DNA of 10,792 nucleotides. It comes from an uncultured Bacteroides sp. Its GTDB lineage: Bacteria; Bacteroidota; Bacteroidia; Bacteroidales; Bacteroidaceae. Positions 1 through 8,500 of this stretch are shown piece after piece. A model generated the notes under the pieces. That model made no database searches, was not told where the DNA came from, and saw nothing but the letters and a program-made list of their open reading frames with translations. The position numbers were made by a program, and so were the translations under genes. The stretch is from positions 1 to 10,792 of the forward strand of contig URWP01000082.1 of assembly GCA_900551645.1 (NCBI GenBank), given 5' to 3'. Every line of letters starts with the position of its first letter. Position 1 is the first letter of the stretch.

Positions 1-1449
1 TCCTAATCCGAAGCCGTCTTTGGCTGCGGCGTTAGACAGCCGTTCAAACGCACCAAACACACATTCTTGTTCATCTTTGGTCATACCTGTACCCGTGTCC
101 TCGACAATCAGTGTCAGCACTCCGTCAGTATAATCGGTAGTAAGCGACACACCACCTACCTCTGTGAACTTGATGGCGTTTGACAGCAGATTGTTCCCGA
201 TTTGAATTATTCGTTCTTTGTCGGTCAGTATAATGGCATCACTTTCATTCTTCACAATCAAGGATAGTCCCTTATTCATAGCAACGGGCATAAACTCTGT
301 TTCAAGCGTTTGTGTGATTGCTGAAATTCGGCAAGGTTGCATTTTGGGCTGTTCCTTACCGTTGTCCAATCGGAAGAAGTCAAGCAGAGTGTTGAGCATA
401 TCTCGCATACGGCCGGAAGATTGTTGTATGTTTTGAAGAAAATGCACACTGTTCTCCTTGTTGCACTCTTTCTGTAACAGCTCGGCATAACCTGTTATTG
501 CCGTCAGCGGTGTGCGCAGTTCATGGGTGATGGTATGCACCGCTTTCTTCCGGGAGGCTATCAAAACATTATTTTGTTCAACGCTCAGATTCAGTTCGTT
601 TATCAACCGTTCTCTTTCTTTCCTTGCATGTACCTTCTTCTTTATATCCCGTTGTATGATAAGATAAAAGACAACAAGCAGAGCGACGGAGAATGTAATC
701 AAGCCGGTAATGATAACGGTTGACCGCTCATAGGATGCTTTCAGACGCACCTCCTTGTTTCGGAAGGCAGTCCATGTCTGCTCATCCAGATTTGTAATCA
801 GCATTCGCAGTTTACGGTTGAGTTCCTTGTTGCATAACCGTAGGCTATCCGTGTAGTTTTCTATAACACGTTGTTGCCTGTTTATCTGTAAAATCAGATT
901 TTTGTCCAAAGAAGTCTGTCGGGTCGTGATTGGTAGTTGCACGGTTTCCTTACCTCCAAAAAGTCCGGCGATACCTTTCTTTTTGCGGATAACGGTCTTT
1001 GTAGCCGTATGTGTGATTACGATAAGTTTCTGATTGAATAGAAGGCTGTCGGTCTGCCTTTGTTTTCGTGAGGCTTCCATGATTTGAAACAGATGCGCTT
1101 CTTTGGCGGCTAACAATGTACGGAGCGAATCAATCTGAGTGGGTCGTATGAAATCCTCGCATTGTACGCGTAAGACTTGCAGCATGGAATCGGTCTGCAT
1201 ATGGCGTTTCCGGTAAGCCAAAATATCCTCATTATCCCATACCAAGACGGATTCACCGTAAGTTACCAATGCGGTCACATAGCGGTGGGCAGTGTTGATG
1301 TCATGCTGTGTCTGGAAAATTGTGATTGACTCATCTTCTATCTTCTGCACCCGGTTACGCTCATGGAGAACAATAGCAACCATACTGCCGATGATTGCCA
1401 TCAAAAGGAAATATCCTATGAATATCTTATGTTGCAAAAGTATCTTCAA
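1..1449 (-). CDS. rteA: RteA-like membrane sensor histidine kinase (3' end outside the window)
   Basis: The reading frame is unbroken for 483 codons and leaves the window at the left edge. An N-terminal membrane segment (about residues 9-28) and a second one (about 244-265) enclose a roughly 215-residue, mostly helical, probably periplasmic sensor region rich in charged residues. The kinase core follows: an H-box THELRTPL with phosphoacceptor His309, an N-box NLLSNAIKFT (420-429), a G1 box DTGTGM (451-456), an F-box FGAFERL and the start of the G2 box, GFGLG, at the edge. Segments such as HKIFIGYFLLMAIIGSM, TYGESVLVWDNED and KKKGIAGLFGGKE match my memory of RteA from CTnDOT-type conjugative transposons. 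Those proteins are hybrid kinases, so a receiver domain may follow outside the window. In CTnDOT, RteA with RteB starts the tetracycline-induced cascade for excision and transfer. No ATG precedes the first membrane segment, so I chose TTG at 1449, which has a GAGGT ribosome site. The kinase class is certain; the RteA identity is a recollection, not a search. Confidence 0.88.
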   Translation of the reverse strand, partial: MKILLQHKIFIGYFLLMAIIGSMVAIVLHERNRVQKIEDESITIFQTQHDINTAHRYVTALVTYGESVLVWDNEDILAYRKRHMQTDSMLQVLRVQCEDFIRPTQIDSLRTLLAAKEAHLFQIMEASRKQRQTDSLLFNQKLIVITHTATKTVIRKKKGIAGLFGGKETVQLPITTRQTSLDKNLILQINRQQRVIENYTDSLRLCNKELNRKLRMLITNLDEQTWTAFRNKEVRLKASYERSTVIITGLITFSVALLVVFYLIIQRDIKKKVHARKERERLINELNLSVEQNNVLIASRKKAVHTITHELRTPLTAITGYAELLQKECNKENSVHFLQNIQQSSGRMRDMLNTLLDFFRLDNGKEQPKMQPCRISAITQTLETEFMPVAMNKGLSLIVKNESDAIILTDKERIIQIGNNLLSNAIKFTEVGGVSLTTDYTDGVLTLIVEDTGTGMTKDEQECVFGAFERLSNAAAKDGFGLG

Positions 1450-1456
1450 GTTTTTT

Positions 1457-1461
1457 ACCTC
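1457..1461 (-). promoter_or_regulatory. Ribosome binding site deciding a TTG start for the kinase
   Basis: GAGGT lies seven bases upstream of the TTG at 1449-1447. The kinase frame is closed by a TGA further upstream and has no ATG until inside the first membrane helix. This site is therefore the best support for a TTG start. It also places the full predicted first transmembrane segment within the protein. Confidence 0.55.
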
Positions 1462-1495
1462 TATAAGTACAAAGAGTCCTTTATTTCTCGGAATC

Positions 1496-1612
1496 CTATT
1501 GTGATTGTTTCCGACGCAGTTCTGTCATTTCCGAATCATGCTTTTTCTGGTAGTTACGGATGATTTCGGGATGCAGACAAATTCCATGTCGACAGTTACG
1601 CATTATATTCAT
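1496..1612 (-). CDS. Small ORF with Cys/His-rich N-terminus upstream of the kinase
   Basis: This is a 38-codon ORF between the fimbrial operon and the kinase. It begins at an ATG directly after an in-frame TAA, so it cannot extend upstream; a second in-frame ATG is codon 4. The N-terminal part has Cys7, His9, Cys12 and His14 (C-x-H-x2-C-x-H), a spacing that could bind a metal ion. The rest is hydrophilic and probably helical, with alternating Lys, Glu, Arg and Gln. Its stop lies 46 bases before the kinase TTG, so the two could be co-transcribed. No clear ribosome site is seen. I do not recognise a family. It could be a regulatory or leader peptide, the tail of a lost gene, or chance; its position and motif make it worth listing. 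Confidence 0.35.
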   Translation of the reverse strand: MNIMRNCRHGICLHPEIIRNYQKKHDSEMTELRRKQSQ

Positions 1613-1620
1613 TTATAAAT

Positions 1621-1654
1621 GGCATACGCCCACATATAACAGCAGGCGTATGTT
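1621..1654. terminator. Hairpin between the fimbrial operon and the kinase region
   Basis: CATACGCC (1623-1630) pairs with GGCGTATG (1645-1652), extendable by two G-T pairs, around a 14-base loop. It begins about 30 bases after the stop of the 530-residue gene. Read on the minus strand there is no T-tract after the stem; read on the plus strand a T-rich stretch follows. It may be the weak end of the fimbrial transcript, an RNA-stabilising 3' structure, or a leader element for the small ORF that starts eight bases beyond it. Confidence 0.35.
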
Positions 1655-1683
1655 TCATTTTATTAATCTATGATTGATAATAT

Positions 1684-3276
1684 TCATTGCGTAACTGACG
1701 GAGCTATCGTACCATCTGAAACATAGGTCGCATCCCAAGAACCTTCCAATTGTATATTATTGAGATTTAATCCCGGTAAACGAATGTTTAGCGGTTTTAT
1801 CACCACATTGTTCAGAGCGTCAAGCAGTGGTTGCAACAATTGGTTGGTCAAGCCACCCACAATGCCGGAAAGAATATTATCGCCCAATAATTGCTTGACT
1901 ACTTCTTCCAGATTAACTATATCATTTAGCACAATGTTAAGTTCCAGCGGTTCTCCTGTATGATCTTCGCTGAAGTCACTCAACGTCAGATTCAGAAGTT
2001 CAAATGTAGTGCTATACTGCAAATTGGATTGCATCTGATAACTCAAAGGTTTGTGAATATCTACAAGCAAACCATTAAGGGCTTGCTCATCCAATTTTTC
2101 CAGCAGCGAGGCAAGTAATAATTTATACTTTTCGCTATCACGATTTACGTCTATTCTCGTAAGTTTCCCTTCTCCGCAAAGGCTAAGCACATTCAATTTA
2201 CCAAGATTATTAATTTTGGTTACTGGAATGTTTTTCCATGTCGTTTCAGGATAATATGAACGGCAGATGCGATTAAAATCTATGCTCTTAGGTAAGGACG
2301 AATAAGTCACATCAACAGCATTTACTGTAGTCCACGGGTTGAGAATATAGTTCAAACCAAGCAAACTATTACCTGCGCCACCTTCACCCTTCAAGGCCGC
2401 TTCAAGACGTTTTGTTACCTCTTTAAGCAATTGCTCATTTAATGCTTCTACCACATCTCCCAATATCATATTTACCAAACGGTCAACGATTGTTGTGAGG
2501 CTTCCAGCAATCACATCAAGCCCGGTTGCTTTACTTAAAGCATCCAGTATGGAAGATTTTAGCAGACCTTTTACAATATCAGTCGTGAGATTATTTTCGC
2601 GGATTTGCTTGACAAGATTGTCTACCAACATGGATACAGCCTTGTTGTCATCAATCATGTCACGACCATAAACATTTCCTGCAACCACACGTTGCATCAA
2701 TACGTTGGGAGAAGGATTAGCTGGGCTGAAGTCAACCGTACATAGATAGAACATATTGTATTGGTTGAAACCTTTTGGTCCCATTTCAGGCATATTGATA
2801 CGTGCAGACGCGAAGTCTCCATTATATCCGGTTAGAATCTCATTGTCATTTTGGTCCATGAAAAGATTTTTGTCGGCATTACCAACAAATACAGCCTTGT
2901 AATCCCCGTTAGGAAGTTCAAAGTTTATTTCCTGCTTTAGAGGCCACTCGTATATCTGGGGTGTGATATTTCCTACAGTTCCTTCATACTTCAATACCGT
3001 TTTTTCTGTATGATACCTGTACGTTCCGTCTTCCTGTTTTTGGTAGATCAGGCACACTAAAGATTGTATCTGCTCGGAATTTCCGTTAACCGCAGCACGG
3101 GTGTTTGCGACTAAACCTGCCGGTTGAGGAAAGAATGTCGCATGGAAATACCCCTCCGGGACGTTTCCTTCCACATTACCGCTTGTAGGTTTATCCAACA
3201 ATGAATCCGTATCATTGTCGCATGATGTAAACGCAATGGCTGCGCACAATAATAATCCTATATATGATGTTTTCAT
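1684..3276 (-). CDS. Mfa2/FimB-related fimbrial lipoprotein with a helical insertion
   Basis: This 530-residue protein has a lipoprotein signal ending in FTSC (Cys19), then acidic CDNDTD, a first beta strand and a TRAA motif at Arg60. The strand pattern LPNGDYKAVFVGN (121-133) and QRVVAGNVYG (195-204) resemble the P. gingivalis Mfa2/FimB group, which anchors fimbriae in the outer membrane and limits their length. It is longer than those roughly 300-residue proteins. Residues about 205-298 form a Leu/Ile/Val-rich, strongly amphipathic helical stretch, and residues about 452-495 form a second one (LLQPLLDALNNVV). It is the last gene of the fimbrial set, 18 bases after the 311-residue gene and with a good AGGAGGA site. 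An anchor or accessory subunit is the best reading. The helical part has no function I can name and could contact the membrane or a partner. Confidence 0.7.
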   Translation of the reverse strand: MKTSYIGLLLCAAIAFTSCDNDTDSLLDKPTSGNVEGNVPEGYFHATFFPQPAGLVANTRAAVNGNSEQIQSLVCLIYQKQEDGTYRYHTEKTVLKYEGTVGNITPQIYEWPLKQEINFELPNGDYKAVFVGNADKNLFMDQNDNEILTGYNGDFASARINMPEMGPKGFNQYNMFYLCTVDFSPANPSPNVLMQRVVAGNVYGRDMIDDNKAVSMLVDNLVKQIRENNLTTDIVKGLLKSSILDALSKATGLDVIAGSLTTIVDRLVNMILGDVVEALNEQLLKEVTKRLEAALKGEGGAGNSLLGLNYILNPWTTVNAVDVTYSSLPKSIDFNRICRSYYPETTWKNIPVTKINNLGKLNVLSLCGEGKLTRIDVNRDSEKYKLLLASLLEKLDEQALNGLLVDIHKPLSYQMQSNLQYSTTFELLNLTLSDFSEDHTGEPLELNIVLNDIVNLEEVVKQLLGDNILSGIVGGLTNQLLQPLLDALNNVVIKPLNIRLPGLNLNNIQLEGSWDATYVSDGTIAPSVTQ

Positions 3277-3282
3277 AAACTG

Positions 3283-3289
3283 TCCTCCT
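3283..3289 (-). promoter_or_regulatory. Strong Shine-Dalgarno site for the 530-residue gene
   Basis: AGGAGGA sits six bases before the ATG at 3276, within the 18-base gap after the previous stop. Such a strong match is unusual in this operon and fixes the start of this last fimbrial gene. Confidence 0.6.
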
Positions 3290-3294
3290 GTTGC

Positions 3295-4230
3295 TTAAAA
3301 ATTATCAATCCATCCGTCCCATTCTTCATCTTCAATATTGATGTTACCGCTGAAGCTGACATCAAAGTTTCCGCTTCCGTTTCCGAGTGTCAGCCAAGTT
3401 ATCTGGTTAGGATATATTGGTATCGTGGGGTGGTCGGACTTTATCGGATATTTTGTTGTCCCGGTTGAGGTAGTAATCTCAAGATAATTGTTTGTCCCGG
3501 CGGCATCGGCGATATTCTCCTGTGGTAGAAGATTTATCTTAACTCTAACCTCTGAAGCTCCAAGTCCATCGGTTATCGTCTTTGACAATGCTATGGGTTC
3601 ACCGTCTGTAATCACTTGTCCACCTGTGCCATCGTGAATATACATGGTCGTATGCCCTTTTACTTGGAGCTTTACCGACTGCATATCAGGTATGTTCTTT
3701 ATTCTAACTTCCAAAGCCCCGTTCTGCCTTGTAAGTACGGTGGATTGCGTTCCGGTATTTGCAGAAGCGACAAAACTTAAAATGCTTCTAAAAATATGTT
3801 TGTCTGTTTCATCATCATTGCCATTTATATATCCAGCAGTGGCTTCTTTGTATGATGGAACTATATCCGCACTATATAAGTCCGGAAGTTTCGGGGTTTG
3901 ACCTTTTGGAACTGCGAGAAAAACAGCTTTGTAGCTTGTTTTCGTATTGAGATCTTCAACCGTAAGGTGATTATCTGTCAGCTCCAATTCGCGCACCTGC
4001 GAATAGCCGACTGTGCCGTCGCCATTGTCATGACCTTCATATAGATACATTTTTGCGTCATAATTGGCAAGATTGAGACTTTGGGCGGCACGAGACAGGG
4101 TGTTGAGTCCGATGTGAAAAGTGGTTGATGTTTTCTCGGATTCCGGTAACAGATCGGACTCCGAAGAACATGACGACAAAGCTCCTGCCAATGCTATCGC
4201 CATGCTTGATAATAAAGAGAATCTGCTCAT
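3295..4230 (-). CDS. Mfa2/FimB-like fimbrial anchor or minor subunit, lipoprotein
   Basis: This 311-residue protein is close to the usual size of Mfa2 and FimB, the anchors of the P. gingivalis fimbriae. The signal peptide ends in LSSC (Cys21), followed by SSESD and then a strand STTFHIGL with SRAA at Arg47. The body is a beta-rich two-domain protein with features of the group: TSYKAVFLAVPKG (98-110), NGALEVRIKNIP (170-181), and a closing strand before an acidic, aromatic end, DEEWDGWIDNF (301-311). I recall that kind of C-terminus in many Bacteroides FimB/Mfa2-family proteins. The gene starts 33 bases after the 437-residue fimbrillin gene and ends 18 bases before the 530-residue gene, so all three should share a transcript. 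The family is fairly sure; whether it is the anchor or an internal minor subunit cannot be told from sequence. Confidence 0.72.
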   Translation of the reverse strand: MSRFSLLSSMAIALAGALSSCSSESDLLPESEKTSTTFHIGLNTLSRAAQSLNLANYDAKMYLYEGHDNGDGTVGYSQVRELELTDNHLTVEDLNTKTSYKAVFLAVPKGQTPKLPDLYSADIVPSYKEATAGYINGNDDETDKHIFRSILSFVASANTGTQSTVLTRQNGALEVRIKNIPDMQSVKLQVKGHTTMYIHDGTGGQVITDGEPIALSKTITDGLGASEVRVKINLLPQENIADAAGTNNYLEITTSTGTTKYPIKSDHPTIPIYPNQITWLTLGNGSGNFDVSFSGNINIEDEEWDGWIDNF

Positions 4231-4263
4231 ATAATCTTGTTTTTATTTTCTGGTTGTAATTGG

Positions 4264-5577
4264 TTATTTTTTATCTCCGCCAAGTGTTCCTCCGTCATGT
4301 TCACCCCATTCCTTGTCAATGCCCAAACCGGGAGGTACATTACCATTATCCATTGCGCCTCCATAATATTCATCCCACACGGTATCTATTTCGATGTATA
4401 TATCGCTTGTCTGTCCGCTCAGGTCTATCGGTTTATTATGTTTTCCCATTCGGTAAAAATGGTTGGCACGTATGGGATAGTGCATCGCTTGGCTATCATC
4501 TTCGTTTTCCGGCGTGTCAATAATACCTGTACCACTGCGTGATGATATTTTATTATCAGGCTGATAAAATATCCTGCGCCGCGCAAGCTCATTTCCATTA
4601 GAATCGGTCATTACCAGTTCCAGTGTGCTTTGTCCTATTTCCATGCCCGCTGCAATAGGTAGCAAATAGGCCGAAAGAGAGAAAACTCCGTTATCCTCCG
4701 GTTTGACTTCATAACTTGCGATGACACGTTCCGCATCATTATTGCTGCCGGATGTGATGAAGTCCGTATATTCATTGTCCGGAACTATATCCGGAGAATC
4801 ATATCCAATCGGCATTTGTGGTAAAAACCATATTTCCTTGTTTTGGGGTGTGTAAAGTCTGAGTTTTACATAAGCGACTTTAGTCCCTTCTATTTCAGCA
4901 GGCAGTTTCTTGAAGTAGCCCATTACTCCCGCCACACGGCGGTATAGGATTATCGGGCGGGACAATGCTGTTCCGTCTTTTAGCTGTTGCTTGGTGAATG
5001 TTTCGCTTCCGGCAAACAATTCCGATTGGGCAATCAGGTTTATGTTTGCACCATTTTGTAACTTGAAATGCTCTTCTGACAATTTCTTACCTATGGTTGC
5101 AACGCTTCCGGGATTCCCATAGGCTGCCACCGAATTTGCATTCTGGAACGTAGGGCTGTCTGATGTTCCTGTAAACGTGTCGTCAAAACCCACTGCAAGA
5201 AACATATATTGTGTACCATCCTCGTAATCCTGATACTTAGTCCGATATCCCTGTTGGCGAGTATCCAGTCCAGTCATTGCCCCGTCAAGGTGTTTCCAAC
5301 TTATATCTTCACTTGCCACACAGGTATAGTCCTCGTTTTCCTGCTTATAGATATACAATTGGACACGTGTTGCGTGTTGTTTGCCATATATATCTTCTCC
5401 GGGATCGACAACAGCGGTGCGCGTTGACGCAAGCGAATTGTTTTTTACAGTAATGGCAATGGAATATCTACTGTCAGAGGGTTCTTCCAAAGGAGGTGTG
5501 TCATTCTCCGAACATCCATATACCAGCATTGCCGCCAGACCGTAAATCAGATGTCTTATTTTTATAATATTTTTCAT
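4264..5577 (-). CDS. FimA/Mfa1-family fimbrillin, minor or accessory subunit, lipoprotein
   Basis: This 437-residue protein has a signal peptide ending in LVYGC (Cys22), then SENDTPPLEE, a strand YSIAITVK and STRTAV at Arg53. That is the position where fimbrillins of this class are clipped so that a neighbour's C-terminal strand can fill the groove. Residues 213-225 (RRVAGVMGYFKKL) match the motif RREVAGVLGYFKN in the major subunit encoded upstream. NHFYRMGKHNKPIDLS and the strand DIYIEIDTVW (392-401) match the major subunit's C-terminal region. Unlike the major subunit it continues for about 36 residues in a Gly/Asp-rich tail (residues 402-437). The gene starts two bases after the stop of the 1259-residue gene, with its ribosome site inside that gene, so translation is probably coupled. 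A role as adaptor near the tip or as minor shaft subunit is inferred from position and paralogy. Confidence 0.8.
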   Translation of the reverse strand: MKNIIKIRHLIYGLAAMLVYGCSENDTPPLEEPSDSRYSIAITVKNNSLASTRTAVVDPGEDIYGKQHATRVQLYIYKQENEDYTCVASEDISWKHLDGAMTGLDTRQQGYRTKYQDYEDGTQYMFLAVGFDDTFTGTSDSPTFQNANSVAAYGNPGSVATIGKKLSEEHFKLQNGANINLIAQSELFAGSETFTKQQLKDGTALSRPIILYRRVAGVMGYFKKLPAEIEGTKVAYVKLRLYTPQNKEIWFLPQMPIGYDSPDIVPDNEYTDFITSGSNNDAERVIASYEVKPEDNGVFSLSAYLLPIAAGMEIGQSTLELVMTDSNGNELARRRIFYQPDNKISSRSGTGIIDTPENEDDSQAMHYPIRANHFYRMGKHNKPIDLSGQTSDIYIEIDTVWDEYYGGAMDNGNVPPGLGIDKEWGEHDGGTLGGDKK

Positions 5578-5579
5578 AT

Positions 5580-8500
5580 TTATCTCCTTGATTTTTTCGT
5601 TACCTTATGTTTTTGCATAAGCATATTTTCGTTCAATGTGATTTCAAGTGATTTAGTTTCGCCCTTGGTTACAATAAAGAACGCTTCCATCGGAGCAACC
5701 AGTAGATTGGAGTTGTCCTTGCTTGAAACGGTCTGACTTTCAATAGTAGCATCTTTATTGTATGAACTGCCGCTACACACTCGTATTTCTTCAATTTCAG
5801 AGTTTGCCTCCATCAGTTTTGCCACATTGATATGTGTCATAAACGGATTGCCCATAAGGAATGTCTTGCCACCTTCCCGGTTATTGAGTGTAACTTTCCG
5901 AGGGATACTCATAGCAAAACGCCCAATATTCGCAACCGTTCTATCTATTGATTCTGATTTTCCAGTGGAAGTACCATTGGAACGGAAATAGAAATACCGG
6001 GAATGTTCCTTGGGAAAACGGAATGTATAATTATTCCTATTGTTGGACGAACCCGCTTTGAACAAGAAACCTTGTCCTACTGCATATTTCGTGTTTACAG
6101 CGTTGAAATCCGTAGACCAGCGTGCTGTTCCGACATCAGTTCCGTTTAACTCTTCATCTTTTTCTATTGCCACGCCATTCCAGAAATGTTGATATACGAT
6201 TGGTTGGTTACGGATTTCTTTATAGTTGTCGGCAGACAAAACTGTAAAATACTTGTCTTTTCCCCAATTTGCATTTGGAGATATGAACATGTCACCGGTG
6301 TACATTTCCTGCAACGGGGCGGAAAGTAGATAATAGTGTCCGCCTTGCAGTGTTTTATCCACAAACACTTTGCCTCCCATTGTGAGATGATGTGTACCGA
6401 CTACTTCTGCACCACTTTCAAAATGGATGTTCCTGCAATAGTTCTTTTCATTACTTGCAAGTTCCGGATATTGTTTGGCATTTGCCGGAATAATGACATT
6501 GGTACACGACCACGGACTGCCGTCTGTCCAATTCTCCCATTCGTTCCAACCTGTTGATGCTGCATTGGTTTTCCAAGTCGTCACCTGTGGGTGAATGATA
6601 GCGTTGACATCATAAGCCAATAGTTGACTGCTGTCTGCCGAATAAATATAGAGCGTATAACGACCGACCGGTAACGCTCGTGCAGGAATAACAATCTGTC
6701 CACCGGAAATGGTGGCATTGATGGTTATATCTTTTTTATTTTCACTATTATAACACCAAATACTTAATTCGGAATATTCTGGCGTTCCATTGACCGGAAT
6801 ATTCAAAACATTGCCGTAGCATGTATGAAATGTTGCATCCTCTATTTCCAGTTTGTCGCCATCATCATCGGTATCAGCGCAGTCGGGAATGCCGTCACCG
6901 TCGGAATCAGGACGAATGAATACTCCGCATATTTTGGATGTATTCAATAGCTGCAATCCACCGACAGTGAACTCAATGCGGTCAAACTCTTGTTCGGGAG
7001 TAACTTCAATGTATGTATATCCGCCATGTGAAATTAGGCTGGCTCCCAAAATATCGAAATCAGCAGTGCTTGCAACTTGGGTATCGCCATTGTAAACCTT
7101 CAGTTCACCAACTTTGGACAAGTTTACTGAAAGTAAATCTCCCATATTGCCAAATACCAACCCAATAGACTGGTTGGCTTTTTGCTTCCGAAATTTTAAC
7201 GCTATTGTTGAGCCTCCCAAAGAAACTCCGTCATTGAGCAAAGCCCCCGTTTCCATACTGCCATCGAGTAGATAATCCAAGTCTTTGAACGTATTTCCGA
7301 CAGACAGGAGTCCTGCACCAATCAATGTCTTGTTATAATCTATTTGCAAGTCATCTTTCAAATTTGTCATTAGTTCCATGCAACCACCCATGCCGGAGGA
7401 TTCATCACATGACGGATCTTCATAGAAAATGCTGTAAATCCGCATGGATGAGAGTACATCCGCTACACCTTTGCGCCATAGTTCAATCCGGTCAAACGGT
7501 TGGTCTGTTTCAACGCTAAGACGCACTTTGTCATTGGCAGAGCCTATCAAACTCAGATGTACGCTTGAATTTCCTGTTGTCACATCATTGTTGATAAGGT
7601 TATCGCCGTCATAAAGTTTTATCTTGAAGAAACTCAACGCACTCAAATCGAGCAACATTGTATTTGCCTGTACCACAAACCCGGTACGAATTTTTCCTGC
7701 TGCTGATACCGGTGTGTTCATTTTGAATGCAGCCACAGGATTCCATTCCAGAACCGATGCCAGTTGATTGGATGTCGCATAATTGTCCGGGTTCTGATCT
7801 ACAACATTATTCATATTGTTGCTGCCATTAAACAGACAAAGCAGACAGCCCTTCCATCCGAGTGCTTCCACTGCGTATGCGCCATGTGAAGCGGCAGTAA
7901 TAGCTTTGTTGCATCCGGCATTTTCACCAACAGATTTGTGCATGATTGTAGCCGTATGGCTAAGTTGCCGACCATCAGGAGCGGTATAAAATGCTTGTAC
8001 TCGGTAAGCACCATCATGGCTCATGCCAGTGAGAATGTTCCCATTCTGCACGGAAGGATTTGAACCGTATGGTTCCGACAATATAGTATAGGTCACATTT
8101 CCTTCTGTTGTTTCCGGCAACCGATATGAATAGTTGTATGTAACATCATCGCCAAATGTGAAATAATTGGAGGGATCAAGTCTAACACCTTCCCGAACAT
8201 AGGCATAATAAACATTCATACCACCTAAATTCAGCAAACCGGCAGGATGTGTGAACTCTATTTGCGAACACTCCTGCGTTGTAACCATGTTGGTGAGTGT
8301 CTGTCCGGAAAAACCTATCAAGCTCAGGCTTAATAAAGATGTTGCAGGTGTAGATTCTTCAACCTCTTTATTGTTGGCATCATAAGAGGTCAATGTGGGG
8401 GCGGCTTGGCCGAATAAGTCAAGACCGAGAACTTTGTTGGTGCTATAATAAAATCCCACCTCTGTTCCGGCGGAAATCGAACGCTTCAAATTTATTCGGG

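Noticed and set aside
276..488. 70-codon minus-strand frame within the kinase
   Set aside because: It is out of frame with the kinase boxes, which read intact through the same bases.
218..1563. Several short plus-strand frames opposite the kinase and small ORF
   Set aside because: They lie antisense to a continuous kinase frame with all catalytic boxes, lack ribosome sites, and encode no recognisable protein.
4237..4542. Two plus-strand frames of 101 and 87 codons at the end of the second fimbrillin gene
   Set aside because: They overlap the well supported fimbrillin C-terminus in antisense and have no family features.
6164..8017. Short out-of-frame minus-strand ORFs in the adhesin gene
   Set aside because: The 1259-codon frame is uninterrupted, so these are not signs of a frameshift.
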